Origin: Chthoniobacteraceae bacterium
Lineage (GTDB): Bacteria; Verrucomicrobiota; Verrucomicrobiia; Chthoniobacterales; Chthoniobacteraceae
Direction: 5' to 3'
Assembly: GCA_947449735.1 (NCBI GenBank)
Contig: CANFTB010000003.1
Coordinates: forward strand, 62,001-126,000
Length of the DNA stretch: 64,000 nt
The notes under the pieces: model-generated
What the model saw: only the letters and a program-made list of their open reading frames with translations
Database searches by the model: none
What the model was told of the DNA's origin: nothing
Shown: in pieces, positions 1 through 8,096 of the stretch
Position numbering within the stretch: the first letter of the stretch is position 1
Layout of the letters: each line of letters starts with the position of its first letter
Made by a program: the position numbers and the translations under genes

Positions 1-87
1 GACATGGAGGAATGGGACCGCCTCAAAGCGGACTACACCCGCCTCAAGGACCAAATCGGCCTGAAGATCCCGCCGCAGGAGCCCTAG
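1..87 (+). CDS. 3' end of an unidentified protein (partial)
   Basis: The window opens inside a reading frame that runs in frame 1 to a TAG at 85-87. Only 28 codons are visible, reading DMEEWDRLKADYTRLKDQIG and ending in KIPPQEP. The segment is charged and looks helical or coiled-coil. It is too short to assign a family. It is called coding because the frame is open from the first base, has a GC-rich third position, and is followed by a typical intergenic repeat. Confidence 0.5.
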   Translation, partial: DMEEWDRLKADYTRLKDQIGLKIPPQEP

Positions 88-144
88 CCAGAGTGGGGCG
101 CGCACCCGAGCGGTGCGACCTTCCAAAACGCCAGACAAAAAGAC

Positions 145-239
145 GTTCACGCGGAGCACGGAGCCGCGGAGGGAAGTAAATAATTTTGCTTCATTGGTTT
201 ATTTGATATTTCTCCGCGCCCGCCGCGGCTCCGCGTGAC
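145..239. repeat. Interspersed inverted-repeat element, copy 1
   Basis: The left arm GTTCACGCGGAGCACGGAG faces a right arm ending CGCGGCTCCGCGTGA across an AT-rich centre of about 45 bp, so the transcript could fold into a long imperfect hairpin. The same arms recur near 2645, 12277, 51895 and 55796. This copy sits between the partial gene and the DUF4139 gene. The flank after the right arm (CCCCTTTTCTCTATCGCC and a later TTCGAG) also resembles the flank of the 12.3 kb copy. Confidence 0.8.
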
Positions 240-286
240 ACCCCTTTTCTCTATCGCCGCGGCGTTCGAGTGAAACACGACAGTGC

Positions 287-314
287 GTGCCACTGCCGGC
301 TCGCATGCTAGACT
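287..314 (+). promoter_or_regulatory. Candidate promoter of the DUF4139 gene, predicted leaderless
   Basis: A TAGACT -10 box lies at 309-314 and ends exactly 6 nt before the ATG at 321. A weak -35 (GTGCCA, 287-292) is 16 nt upstream of it. If transcription starts about 7 nt after the -10, the mRNA begins at the start codon. No Shine-Dalgarno sequence is visible. The -35 match is poor. Confidence 0.4.
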
Positions 315-320
315 CAAGAA

Positions 321-1751
321 ATGCGCCTTTCCGCTTTCCTCCTGAGTGCCGCTCTCTGCTCGACCGCCGCCGCCCAGCCGGGGCTCACCATTTACAACGG
401 CGGCTTCGCCGTCGTCCGCGACTCCGTGCAGCTCGACCTGAAAGCAGGCGAAAACAACGTCCGCTATTCGGGAGCCACATCCAGCCTGAACCCCAGCACC
501 GTGATTTTACGGGACCCGGCGGGAAAGGTTTCCCTCTCGATCCTGGAGCAAAACTACCAGAACGATCCAGTCAACCAGATGACACTGCTGGACCGCTTCG
601 AGGGCCAGGCGCTCGGCTTTTTGGTGCGCGAACCCCAGAAGCCGGACCGGATCGTGGAAGGCAAGGTAATCCGCAGCGGCTACACCCCCGGCGGCGAGCC
701 GGTGGAGCCGATGATCGAGGTGGATGGAAAGATTGTATTCGAACTGCCGGGACGTCCCCTGTTTCCCGCCTTGAAAGACGACGGCGTCCTGCTCAAGCCG
801 CTCCTCTCCTGGAAAATCCAGAGTCCTGCCGCTGCGAACCTTTCCGCCGAGCTGGCCTACTTGACCCAAGGCCTCGAGTGGAGCGCCAGCTACAACCTCG
901 TGCTTCCAGAAGACGGCGACACGGCAGATCTCAACGGCTGGGTGACCATCCGCAACACCTCGGGCAAGGTCTTTGAAGGTGCGCGCATCAAACTCATGGC
1001 GGGCGACGTGCACCGTGCGGAGCCGGCACTTATGCCGCAGCGCCAAATGATGAAGGCCGCCATGGCAGCGGACGCGCTGGGAGAACCGGCCGGCGTCTCC
1101 GAAAAAGCATTCTCGGACTTCCACCTCTACACACTCCCCCGCCCCACCAACCTGAGGGATCAGGAAACAAAGCAGCTCGAGTTCATCCGGGGCTCCGGCA
1201 TTCCCTGCCAGCGGCGCTACACCTACGACCCGGCCCGCGGAGCCCAGTATTTCGGACGCCCAGTCATCGAAAGCGAGTTCGGAGCCCAATTCAACGGGAA
1301 GAAAATCGAGTCCTCGCTGGAGTTTACGAACACCGAATCCTCCTCGCTTGGAAAGCCGCTGCCGGCTGGGACGCTGCGCGTGTACCGCAAGGATGGAGAG
1401 CAGTTGGAATTTGTCGGCGAAGACCGCCTGGACCACACTCCCGCTCAAGAAAAGGTGCGTCTTAAGATGGGCAATGCCTTCGACCTAGTCGGGGAACGCA
1501 AGCGCACCGACTTTCAGGTGGACCAGTCCAGACGCACCATGGACGAAACCTTTGAAATCAAACTGCGCAACCAAGGCAAAAAGCCCGTTGAAATCCAGGC
1601 GGTGGAGCATCTGGTCCGGACCACCCACTGGAGCCTCACGGCTAAAACACTGGAGCCCAAAAAAGTGGACAGCCACACGCTGGAATTCTCCGTACCTATA
1701 GCGCCCGGAAGCGAGACTGTCGTGAAATACACGGTTCACTACACTTGGTAG
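321..1751 (+). CDS. Secreted DUF4139 domain protein
   Basis: 476 residues. An N-terminal signal peptide (MRLSAFLLSAALCSTAAAQ) is followed by the DUF4139 pattern: an early YNGGFAVVRD segment, a middle block with LTQGLEWSASYNL and GWVTIRNTSG, and a C-terminal beta-rich part ending in VVKYTVHYTW. Proteins of this family are exported beta-sandwich proteins, sometimes grouped with the mucoidy-inhibitor MuiA type; no enzymatic activity is established. The ATG at 321 is chosen because it gives a clean signal peptide and sits 6 nt after a good -10 box. A LamG-like secreted protein follows on the same strand 33 nt later, so the two may be co-transcribed. Confidence 0.85.
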   Translation: MRLSAFLLSAALCSTAAAQPGLTIYNGGFAVVRDSVQLDLKAGENNVRYSGATSSLNPSTVILRDPAGKVSLSILEQNYQNDPVNQMTLLDRFEGQALGFLVREPQKPDRIVEGKVIRSGYTPGGEPVEPMIEVDGKIVFELPGRPLFPALKDDGVLLKPLLSWKIQSPAAANLSAELAYLTQGLEWSASYNLVLPEDGDTADLNGWVTIRNTSGKVFEGARIKLMAGDVHRAEPALMPQRQMMKAAMAADALGEPAGVSEKAFSDFHLYTLPRPTNLRDQETKQLEFIRGSGIPCQRRYTYDPARGAQYFGRPVIESEFGAQFNGKKIESSLEFTNTESSSLGKPLPAGTLRVYRKDGEQLEFVGEDRLDHTPAQEKVRLKMGNAFDLVGERKRTDFQVDQSRRTMDETFEIKLRNQGKKPVEIQAVEHLVRTTHWSLTAKTLEPKKVDSHTLEFSVPIAPGSETVVKYTVHYTW

Positions 1752-1784
1752 TCCGCAATAAATCTGTAAACCGTGAGACACCCT

Positions 1785-2540
1785 ATGAACCTCCGCACCC
1801 CCCTGCTCCTGTGCCTGCTGTCCTGTTCCTTGTACGCCGCTGACGACGCCGGCTGGCTCCAGTCCAAAGGAACCCTGCTCTTTCACGACGCCTTTGAACG
1901 CGAGGAGACAGGCACCGGCCTCAAGGATATCGGCAACGGCTGGGAAAGCGCCACGGCCGACCGCGTGCCGCAGATCAAGCAGGCCGACCTGGACGCTGGG
2001 ATCATGAAGATCGCCAGCGCCACCAAGGCGGCCGGACATGCGGCGCACATCCATCACGACGCCGGGTTTACAGACGGCGGCGTGGTGGTCCGTTTCAAAT
2101 TCCCCGGCCTGAGCCCCTCCGAAGGGCTCCAGCTGGGATTCGTCGACCGCGAACTCAAGGGCGTGCACGCCGGCCACCTTTGTTATGCAGTCATCACCCA
2201 GAGCAACGTGACGCTCATCGACCACAAAACCGGCGTCATGAACCTGGAAATCCGCAAGCAGCGCGAAGCCGCAACGGCTGCGAAAACCAAGCCGTCGCCC
2301 GAGCTCGAGGCCTTGCTTAAGACGAAGCAGCTTGTGGCGCCGCTCTCGCTCAAGGCTGACACCGATTGGCACGAGCTGACCCTCGTGACCGAGGGCGACG
2401 AGATGCGCTTCTCCCTCGACGGCAAGCTGGCCGCCGCGCACCGCTCCGAAGGCTTCGCCCATGACATGAAACGCTGGTTCAGCTTCCTCGTCAGTTCGAC
2501 CGTCTGGATCGATGACGTCAAAATCTACAAGGTGAAGTAG
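1785..2540 (+). CDS. Secreted LamG/DUF1080-like beta-sandwich protein
   Basis: 251 residues from the ATG at 1785; an in-frame GTG at 1773 would add four residues. MNLRTPLLLCLLSCSLYAAD is a signal peptide. The rest (GTLLFHDAFEREE, GFTDGGVVVRFKFPG, FSLDGKLAAAHR, IDDVKIYKVK at the end) matches the concanavalin-like fold of DUF1080 / 3-keto-disaccharide hydrolase relatives that are abundant in PVC bacteria. I cannot point to catalytic residues, so a binding or structural role is as likely as hydrolysis. It follows the DUF4139 gene by 33 nt. Confidence 0.7.
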   Translation: MNLRTPLLLCLLSCSLYAADDAGWLQSKGTLLFHDAFEREETGTGLKDIGNGWESATADRVPQIKQADLDAGIMKIASATKAAGHAAHIHHDAGFTDGGVVVRFKFPGLSPSEGLQLGFVDRELKGVHAGHLCYAVITQSNVTLIDHKTGVMNLEIRKQREAATAAKTKPSPELEALLKTKQLVAPLSLKADTDWHELTLVTEGDEMRFSLDGKLAAAHRSEGFAHDMKRWFSFLVSSTVWIDDVKIYKVK

Positions 2541-2644
2541 ACGCTTTCTCCAAGGAGCTCGGAGTTTTCGCCGCCGGCTTTTGCAATGGCGGCCGCCTGG
2601 CCCCAAATAGACACAAGCCTTCCTCCTCAGTCGTTTTTATAAAT

Positions 2645-2676
2645 TTTCTCCGCGCCCTCCGCGGCTCTGCGAGAGA
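2645..2676. repeat. Interspersed repeat, half copy 2 (right arm only)
   Basis: TTTCTCCGCGCCCTCCGCGG followed by CTCTGCGAGAG matches the right arm of the 145, 12277 and 55796 copies, but no left arm precedes it. The following bases (CTTTTTTCTGATGCCTCGAC, then TTTGAATTCAGCC) match the flank after the 12.3 kb copy. This indicates a decayed or truncated element in the gap between the LamG-like and DoxX-like genes. Confidence 0.65.
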
Positions 2677-2816
2677 TTCTTTTTTCTGATGCCTCGACGT
2701 TTGAATTCAGCCCGCCCGTTCCCTGTATTCCGCCGCCCGTCACGTTAAAATCAGAGCCATTTTTGCGGTCACGAATCGGGCGAAGACACATCGCGTGCAA
2801 ACAAGGCCGGGGCTCA

Positions 2817-3185
2817 TCAGAGGGTGCGTGCAAGAATGACGGCCACGAGGGCTAGCACAACACCCGCCGGCAGCGACTTCATTAGGGGATCCCGGACTCT
2901 AAAATGCATTGCCACGGCTCCAACCATGAGGAGGGAGACGATGCCGGCAGCAGGCGTCACAAGAGCCGGCACCCAGATTCCAGCGAGCAGGCAGACCGCG
3001 CAGATGACCTTCAATCCGCCGACGGTCCAGAGGCTCCACTTTGGAAGTCCATAGGAAGCGAACTCCTCCGGCATTGACTGGGCAGCGCCGCCCCTGAAAG
3101 GAGTCTTCTTGTGAAAGCGCAGCAACCAGACGTTCAAAAGCCCGAGAGCCACAACGATCTGAAAAATAAGCGATACAATTTTCAT
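2817..3185 (-). CDS. DoxX-like family membrane protein
   Basis: 122 residues with four hydrophobic segments (about 4-22, 52-70, 74-92, 103-120), the layout of DoxX-like small membrane proteins. The loop EEFASYGLPKW followed by TVGGLKVICAVCLLAGIW is characteristic. DoxX-like proteins are integral membrane proteins linked in some species to quinone or thiol redox, but this branch has no defined function. It is transcribed away from a homologous gene (3224) with only 38 nt between the two start codons. Confidence 0.75.
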   Translation of the reverse strand: MKIVSLIFQIVVALGLLNVWLLRFHKKTPFRGGAAQSMPEEFASYGLPKWSLWTVGGLKVICAVCLLAGIWVPALVTPAAGIVSLLMVGAVAMHFRVRDPLMKSLPAGVVLALVAVILARTL

Positions 3186-3223
3186 TTAAGGGTCATTCTG
3201 GCTTTCAGGGATGCTGGAGGGCG

Positions 3224-3613
3224 GTGGTGTTCCATCACTCCTTCAATGTTTTAATGAATCATCTTTTAGAGGTCTCCCAAGCTATTTCGGCCGCAGGCTT
3301 TATTTGTTACGGCGCCGCCTGCCTGGTGTCTCGGCGCATGAGGGACGAGTTTGCCCGATACCAGCTGCCACAGATGCGTGTGTGGACCGGCGTGCTGCAA
3401 ATTGCCGCTGGGATCGGACTGGTGGCGGGGTATGTATACCCGATTTGTGCGCTCCTTGCGTCTCTTGGATTGAGCGTGATGATGGTCGTGGCCCTCTGGG
3501 TGCGCTGGAAGATTAAAGACCCCGTTGCCGGGTTCTTGCAGGCTTTGGCGTGCCTTTTACTCAACACGTTTGTATTCCAGGCATATGTAGCTAGGCTGGT
3601 CCAGAAGGGCTGA
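3224..3613 (+). CDS. DoxX-like family membrane protein, paralogue of the divergent neighbour
   Basis: 129 residues with four membrane segments. DEFARYQLPQMRVWTGVLQI aligns with EEFASYGLPKWSLWTVGGLK of the gene at 2817, and the helices after it (GIGLVAGYVYPICALLAS; KIKDPVAGFLQA against RVRDPLMKSLPA) align as well, so the two are paralogues. The start is uncertain. GTG 3224 has GGAGGG at 3216-3221 but at short spacing; ATG 3254 has no ribosome-binding site. The two genes form a head-to-head pair and may share a regulatory region. Confidence 0.75.
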   Translation: MVFHHSFNVLMNHLLEVSQAISAAGFICYGAACLVSRRMRDEFARYQLPQMRVWTGVLQIAAGIGLVAGYVYPICALLASLGLSVMMVVALWVRWKIKDPVAGFLQALACLLLNTFVFQAYVARLVQKG

Positions 3614-3638
3614 GAGGATGCCCCGCGTTTTCGGTGTA

Positions 3639-4742
3639 TCAATCCGACGGCGGGAAAATCCAGAGTTCAGGCCGGCCGACATTGCAGTGAACGCAGCGGC
3701 CGAGGAAAGTGATTGTCGCCAGCGAGAGATACAAGTTAGCCCGGGCAACATTGCCCAACACAGGGAGCGAGGGCGCACCAGACAGATGACGCAGCCTCTC
3801 CTCAGTGGACGGGATCGGATAAAAGATGCGCTGCAATAGCACTTGTCCGCTGCCGTCCTCGCCGGTGATGGCGGGCACCTGCCGGATCCAGGCGGCAGCA
3901 TCACAACCGTCTATGGAGGCCGCCTTGTCCGCTTCGAATACCGAGCTCCGGCTCAACGAGGGGAGCACCAGGAGTCCAACGAAGCCCCACAAGGTCATCC
4001 AGCAGGTCTGCAGGAGCATCGCATGCCCCGGCGAACGGGTTGGAAGTCCGAGAGCATAGGATCCGACGCCGCAGCCGACCAGGTTCCAGACAAAAACGGA
4101 AGCAAACGAGCGTGCAGGCAGGTTGTGTTTGATCTCCCAGAGGCGCCTGTGCACGACAGTTTGAAGCTGGGGACCACTGAGTTGCGACTTCCATGCGTTG
4201 GGAAGGAGAATCGCCGCGCCGCGTCCCAGCCCGGATGTGCCGCCGGTGAAGGACGGGTCTCGTGAATCTACGCCCCAGCAGGATGAGCCCGCAAATTTCG
4301 AGCGGTTCTGGCCTCCGCCGGAGGCGAGAAACAAAATTCTCCGGCGGAAAAAAAAGAGGCCCAGCATGGCAGCCGCTATTCCCGCATCAAAACGGCCGGT
4401 CAGCCGGAAACTGCAGTAGTTGAGGCTCCCGGCAACGCCGAGCAGGAGGCAGTGCGTCACCACTCCCCTCAACCACGGCCTCACAAAGGACCGCTGCCCG
4501 GAGCCTGCCGGGGGCATCAAAAAGAAGCCGCCCGCCAAATCAAAAAGGGACTGAACGGCGACCGCTCCTAAGAGCACAATGAAAAGCTCACCAAGAGTCA
4601 CCGGCACGGTCTGCCTGGAGTTAAACCAAGTCAGCCCCGCAAGGGCTGCAAGGACCCAGAAGCCGACATTTGAGATCCCCAAGGCGAGTCGCCTGCGGGC
4701 GTTTTGAACTTGGCCTGCCATCATTAGAGGACGATCTGCCAT
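3639..4742 (-). CDS. Membrane protein resembling an M48-type peptidase with a degenerate zinc site
   Basis: 367 residues from the ATG at 4742, which is preceded by a GGGGGGAC purine run; the frame stays open upstream to 4844. It has several hydrophobic segments (about 25-40, 55-72, 95-110, 120-135, 215-232, 245-262). The segment AILLPNAWKSQLSGPQLQTV followed by VHRRLWEIKHN has the layout of the M48/M56 stretch that carries HExxH, but the motif reads RRLWE. Further on, VFEADKAAS keeps the E-x-x-x-AD-type third-ligand region. It may therefore be an inactive homologue of a membrane metalloprotease, as inferred by reading alone. It lies convergent with the DoxX-like gene at 3224. Confidence 0.55.
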   Translation of the reverse strand: MADRPLMMAGQVQNARRRLALGISNVGFWVLAALAGLTWFNSRQTVPVTLGELFIVLLGAVAVQSLFDLAGGFFLMPPAGSGQRSFVRPWLRGVVTHCLLLGVAGSLNYCSFRLTGRFDAGIAAAMLGLFFFRRRILFLASGGGQNRSKFAGSSCWGVDSRDPSFTGGTSGLGRGAAILLPNAWKSQLSGPQLQTVVHRRLWEIKHNLPARSFASVFVWNLVGCGVGSYALGLPTRSPGHAMLLQTCWMTLWGFVGLLVLPSLSRSSVFEADKAASIDGCDAAAWIRQVPAITGEDGSGQVLLQRIFYPIPSTEERLRHLSGAPSLPVLGNVARANLYLSLATITFLGRCVHCNVGRPELWIFPPSD

Positions 4743-4938
4743 GCGTCCCCCCGTCGTCGAGGTTAGAAAAGCTGTGCAGGGGCGGCCTGGACGGCGTCCT
4801 AGCACGGCGCTATCGCCAGCCGGCACTCTAAGGTGGCCTGCCAAATGTGCAGACTCTCAAGCCGGCTCACGTTGAGTGGCTCGGTCCGGCCCTCCACGTA
4901 TCAATCCGTGATATTGCGCGAGCGGGCTCGCGCCTGGT

Positions 4939-5901
4939 TTAGGCGCTGACGGCAAAGTCGCCTACGTTCCTGAATTTTGCGTATCGGCTCTCCAGCAGCT
5001 CATCTAGGGGTATTTTGGTGATTTCGTCGAGGTGCCGGACCAAGGCGTTGCGGAGGTTCAGAACCGCCGCGGACTGGTCTTGATGCGCCCCTCCCATGGG
5101 CTCGGGTATCACCTCGTCAATCAGCCCGAGTTCCAAGAGGTCCCTCCCGGTGAGTTTGAGGGCGGCGGCAGCCTCGGGGGCATGCTTGCGGTGTTTCCAG
5201 AGAATCGCGGCGCAACCCTCTGGGCTGATCACAGAGTAGTAAGCGTTTTCCAGCATCAACACGCGGTCGGCAACTCCGATGCCCAGAGCGCCTCCGGACC
5301 CACCCTCGCCAATGACGACGGCGACAGTGGGCGTGCGAAGGGACATCATTTCCCGCAGGTTCAGCGCAATCGCTTCCGAGATGTGGCGTTCCTCCGCCCC
5401 CACGCCCGGGTAGGCACCCGGGGTGTCGATCAAAGCAACGAATGGGAGGCTGAACTTTTCTCCCATGCGCATCAAACGCAATGCTTTGCGATATCCCTCC
5501 GGGTGGGCGCTGCCGAAGTTGCGCTTGAGGTTTTCCTTGGTGTCTCGGCCTTTCTGATGGCCGATCACCGTGCACCGGTGGCTGCCTATAGTGGCCAGAC
5601 CCCCGGGCATGGCGGAATCGTCGCCAAAAAGGCGGTCGCCGTGCAGTTCGAGAAAATCCGTAAAGGACAACTGCATGTAATCGAGGGCGAAAGGACGCGC
5701 GGGATGGCGGGCGATCTGGACCCGCTGCCAGGCGGTCAGGTTTGAGTAAATCGCCTGGCGCGTCTGGGCCAGCTTTTCCTCCAAACGGCAGGCCTCGGCT
5801 TCAATGTTGATATCGCTTGCGACGGAGCTGTTTCTCAAATCGGCTAGTTTCGACTCCAATTCGAGGACAGGCTTCTCAAACTCCAAGGGCTGCAGCTTCA
5901 T
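4939..5901 (-). CDS. accA: Acetyl-CoA carboxylase carboxyltransferase subunit alpha
   Basis: 320 residues, the usual AccA length. With AccD this cytoplasmic subunit moves the carboxyl group from biotinyl-BCCP to acetyl-CoA, the first committed step of fatty-acid synthesis. Diagnostic parts are the N-terminal LEFEKPVLELESKLADL helix, the central GHQKGRDTKENLKRNFG, IDTPGAYPGVGAEERH and GEGGSGGALGIGVAD loops, and ISPEGCAAILWK. The ATG at 5901 gives the canonical MKLQPLEFEKP start; the frame stays open upstream but that part is not AccA-like. It begins 4 nt after the stop of the LysM gene, which suggests translational coupling. Confidence 0.97.
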   Translation of the reverse strand: MKLQPLEFEKPVLELESKLADLRNSSVASDINIEAEACRLEEKLAQTRQAIYSNLTAWQRVQIARHPARPFALDYMQLSFTDFLELHGDRLFGDDSAMPGGLATIGSHRCTVIGHQKGRDTKENLKRNFGSAHPEGYRKALRLMRMGEKFSLPFVALIDTPGAYPGVGAEERHISEAIALNLREMMSLRTPTVAVVIGEGGSGGALGIGVADRVLMLENAYYSVISPEGCAAILWKHRKHAPEAAAALKLTGRDLLELGLIDEVIPEPMGGAHQDQSAAVLNLRNALVRHLDEITKIPLDELLESRYAKFRNVGDFAVSA

Positions 5902-5905
5902 AATT

Positions 5906-6772
5906 TCAACGAATCGTGACAGGGTCATTCTTCCGGAGCAATGCAGACAGTTCGCGGATTGCATCCGGATCCAAGGCGTAGCCAGAGGGCGGTTTGGGAG
6001 CAGCGTCCCCCGCCTCTGGCGCTGCCGCATAAAGAGTATGCCCTGCGGGCTGCAACACAACCCACCGCGTTGCTTCGCGGTAGCCCTTCTCTCCGAATCC
6101 GATCCTCTGTCCGTCCTTCCAGCTCGGCTTGTCCTGCACCTTGGCGCTCACAGCTGGGTAGGTGCCCTTTTTCGGGGCGCCTACCTTGGCGTTTCCCTGC
6201 GTTCCCAGAATGGGATACTGCGTGAAAAAATCACCGTTTTTCAAGATCACCACCTTCGAAGCAACCCGCTCGATGACCGCTGAAAAACCCGCCGGCGCCA
6301 CGTAAAGCCGCTGGCCCACACGCAGGTTGGTGTTTTCAAGCTGGTTTATTTCCACAAGCAGCTCGGGCGAAGTCTTGAACCGGGCGCAGACCTTGTTCAG
6401 GACATCCCCCTGTTTTACAATGTACACCTGCTTGTCCGGCGTGGCGCGCGGACTCAACAGCAGCGCCGTCTGAATGGCGCCGTAGCGCGTACGCGCTTCT
6501 TCCGCCTTCGAGGAGTCCGGATAGTTCTCTAAAAACTCGGCATAAGTTCTACGGGCGGCCAGCGGGTCGCCGGCAGTCTCCATCTGCAGGCACTTCTGAT
6601 ATTCCGCAATGGTTGGATCGACGAACGCCTGCGGCGCGGGCCCCCCATTTTTCTGATCCTGAACCAACTCCATCTCGGGGTGGATGTACAATTGATACGT
6701 AAAGTAGCCGCCGCCGCCGAAGACCACGGCGGCCAGAAGCAACACAAACACACCCTTAAGGAATCCAATCAC
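5906..6772 (-). CDS. Membrane-anchored LysM protein with an incomplete YkuD-like C-terminus
   Basis: 288 residues. An N-terminal hydrophobic anchor (about 4-26) is followed by a TPR-like helical part (FVDPTIAEYQKCLQMETAGD to ENYPDSSKAEEARTRYG). A LysM domain (YIVKQGDVLNKVCARFKTSP to NLRVGQRLYV, about 117-160) should bind peptidoglycan. The remainder (YPILGTQGNAKVGAPKKGTY, PSWKDGQRIGFGEKG, ATRWVVLQ) follows the layout of L,D-transpeptidase (YkuD) domains but ends before any HG...SHGC catalytic motif. A cell-envelope binding role is likely; transpeptidase activity is not. The start is GTG. It lies between a hypothetical gene (31 nt upstream) and accA (4 nt downstream). Confidence 0.8.
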   Translation of the reverse strand: MIGFLKGVFVLLLAAVVFGGGGYFTYQLYIHPEMELVQDQKNGGPAPQAFVDPTIAEYQKCLQMETAGDPLAARRTYAEFLENYPDSSKAEEARTRYGAIQTALLLSPRATPDKQVYIVKQGDVLNKVCARFKTSPELLVEINQLENTNLRVGQRLYVAPAGFSAVIERVASKVVILKNGDFFTQYPILGTQGNAKVGAPKKGTYPAVSAKVQDKPSWKDGQRIGFGEKGYREATRWVVLQPAGHTLYAAAPEAGDAAPKPPSGYALDPDAIRELSALLRKNDPVTIR

Positions 6773-6803
6773 GGCCGGCGAATCACGGGTGGATCACGGG
6801 GGA

Positions 6804-7328
6804 TCAGATCAATCCCCTGCGTCGAAAATCTCCGAGGTTGGCTCCGGAGGATTCCTGAATCATGTCAGAGGCGAACTTGAGCAGGCTGACCTCCCAGCCC
6901 TCGTCAACACCCTGGATGATCGCGCTCAACGGATCATCCGCATACTCAACCTGATCCTTGAGCCGCTGCACAACCTCCTCGATCGAATTGTGCACGGTGT
7001 ACTCCTTCACATCCGTCTTTCGAAATTGAAAACCGTACTTGAGAACAGCCAGATGACTCGCATTGGACTGGAGCCAGTCCATGAACTGCTCGGCCTTTTC
7101 GCCAAAACCCTCCAGCAGCATCCTCTGGAGATGTCCAGGGGCAATGATCTGAGGCCTCTCCGCATGGAGCCGCCCGTCGCGAATCCGGATCTGGTTCACG
7201 GAGTCCATCAACTCCGTCACGAGATAAAACCGGAAACTCGTCGAACCAAAGCTGTCTATCCTGCGCTCCGGGGCGTGGAGAACCTGGGTGTTTTCAAGGG
7301 CGTATTGAAAAGATGCCGCATCGAGCAT
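6804..7328 (-). CDS. Conserved hypothetical protein
   Basis: 174 residues, soluble, with no signal peptide or membrane segment. I do not recognise the family. Visible features are an early beta-rich stretch (SFGSTSFRFYLVTELMDSVN, QIRIRDGRLHAERPQII) and a helical C-terminal half (EEVVQRLKDQVEYADDPLSA, EVSLLKFASDMIQESSG). It heads an apparent operon with the LysM gene (31 nt) and accA. The composition matches its neighbours, so it looks native. Confidence 0.7.
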   Translation of the reverse strand: MLDAASFQYALENTQVLHAPERRIDSFGSTSFRFYLVTELMDSVNQIRIRDGRLHAERPQIIAPGHLQRMLLEGFGEKAEQFMDWLQSNASHLAVLKYGFQFRKTDVKEYTVHNSIEEVVQRLKDQVEYADDPLSAIIQGVDEGWEVSLLKFASDMIQESSGANLGDFRRRGLI

Positions 7329-7474
7329 GGCTGGTACGGTTCAATGTAGTCTACGGACTGCGGATAGCAAACGGAACCATCCGCCACCTTTTCGCAGCGG
7401 TTCAAGCAAGGAAACCCCTCCGGGTCCATCCCCCCCCGGGACGCATCGCGGTGCCACGACCAAAAATCACCGCC

Positions 7475-8032
7475 TCAAACCACGATCCTTCTCAAAAACA
7501 AGGTCTCCGTGGAGCCATAGCGCTTCCTCCTGACACACTCCCACCGCTCCAGCTCTGGCATCTTCCACCTCTGGACCACCTCCAAAACCAAGGTGCCGCC
7601 CGCGGACAAGGCCTCCGAAAGACCGGGACAAGCCAGCAGATCGGCGGCGAAGTCGCGCGCTCCCGCTTCCTTCGAATACGGTGGATCAGCGAAAATCAAG
7701 TCGGCACAGTCCACAGCGCCGGGCGTCTGCAGGAATCGGAAAACATCCATGCAGCGCACGTCCGCCTCCAGTCGCGTGCGAGAAAGGTTTTCGCCAATGA
7801 CCGCGCAGGCTTTGCGATCGGCCTCCACCAGAATGGCGGAACTCGCACCCCGGCTCAGCGCCTCAATGCCCAACGAGCCCGTTCCCGCGAACAAATCCAA
7901 AACCTTCGCGCCACCGACAGAATCGCCGAGGCTGGAAAAAATCGCGCCCCTGACCATGTCCATGGTCGGACGCAAATCGGTTTTTGGCACGCGCAGGGCA
8001 ATCCCTCCGGCGGTTCCAGCAATCACCCGCAT
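7475..8032 (-). CDS. rsmD: 16S rRNA (guanine(966)-N2)-methyltransferase
   Basis: 185 residues, the usual RsmD length. It methylates G966 of 16S rRNA with S-adenosylmethionine. The opening MRVIAGTAGGIALRVPKTDL and LRPTMDMVRGAIFSSLG are typical of RsmD. The SAM-binding motif I is VLDLFAGTGSLGIEALSRGA, and the catalytic N-methyltransferase motif DPPY occurs in IFADPPYSKE. It is 64 nt upstream of the AsmA-like gene's 3' end on the same strand but is read as a separate cistron. Confidence 0.95.
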   Translation of the reverse strand: MRVIAGTAGGIALRVPKTDLRPTMDMVRGAIFSSLGDSVGGAKVLDLFAGTGSLGIEALSRGASSAILVEADRKACAVIGENLSRTRLEADVRCMDVFRFLQTPGAVDCADLIFADPPYSKEAGARDFAADLLACPGLSEALSAGGTLVLEVVQRWKMPELERWECVRRKRYGSTETLFLRRIVV

Positions 8033-8096
8033 AAATTTAAGCCCGTCGGAGCCCCTCTCCTTTCACCATTCGGATGGATTCCAAGCCGCCCCACAC

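Noticed and set aside
1485..2606. Long minus-strand open frame (373 codons) opposite the DUF4139 and LamG-like genes
   Set aside because: It is antisense to two recognisable genes, its translation has no family-like segments, and it follows from GC-rich codon bias on the other strand.
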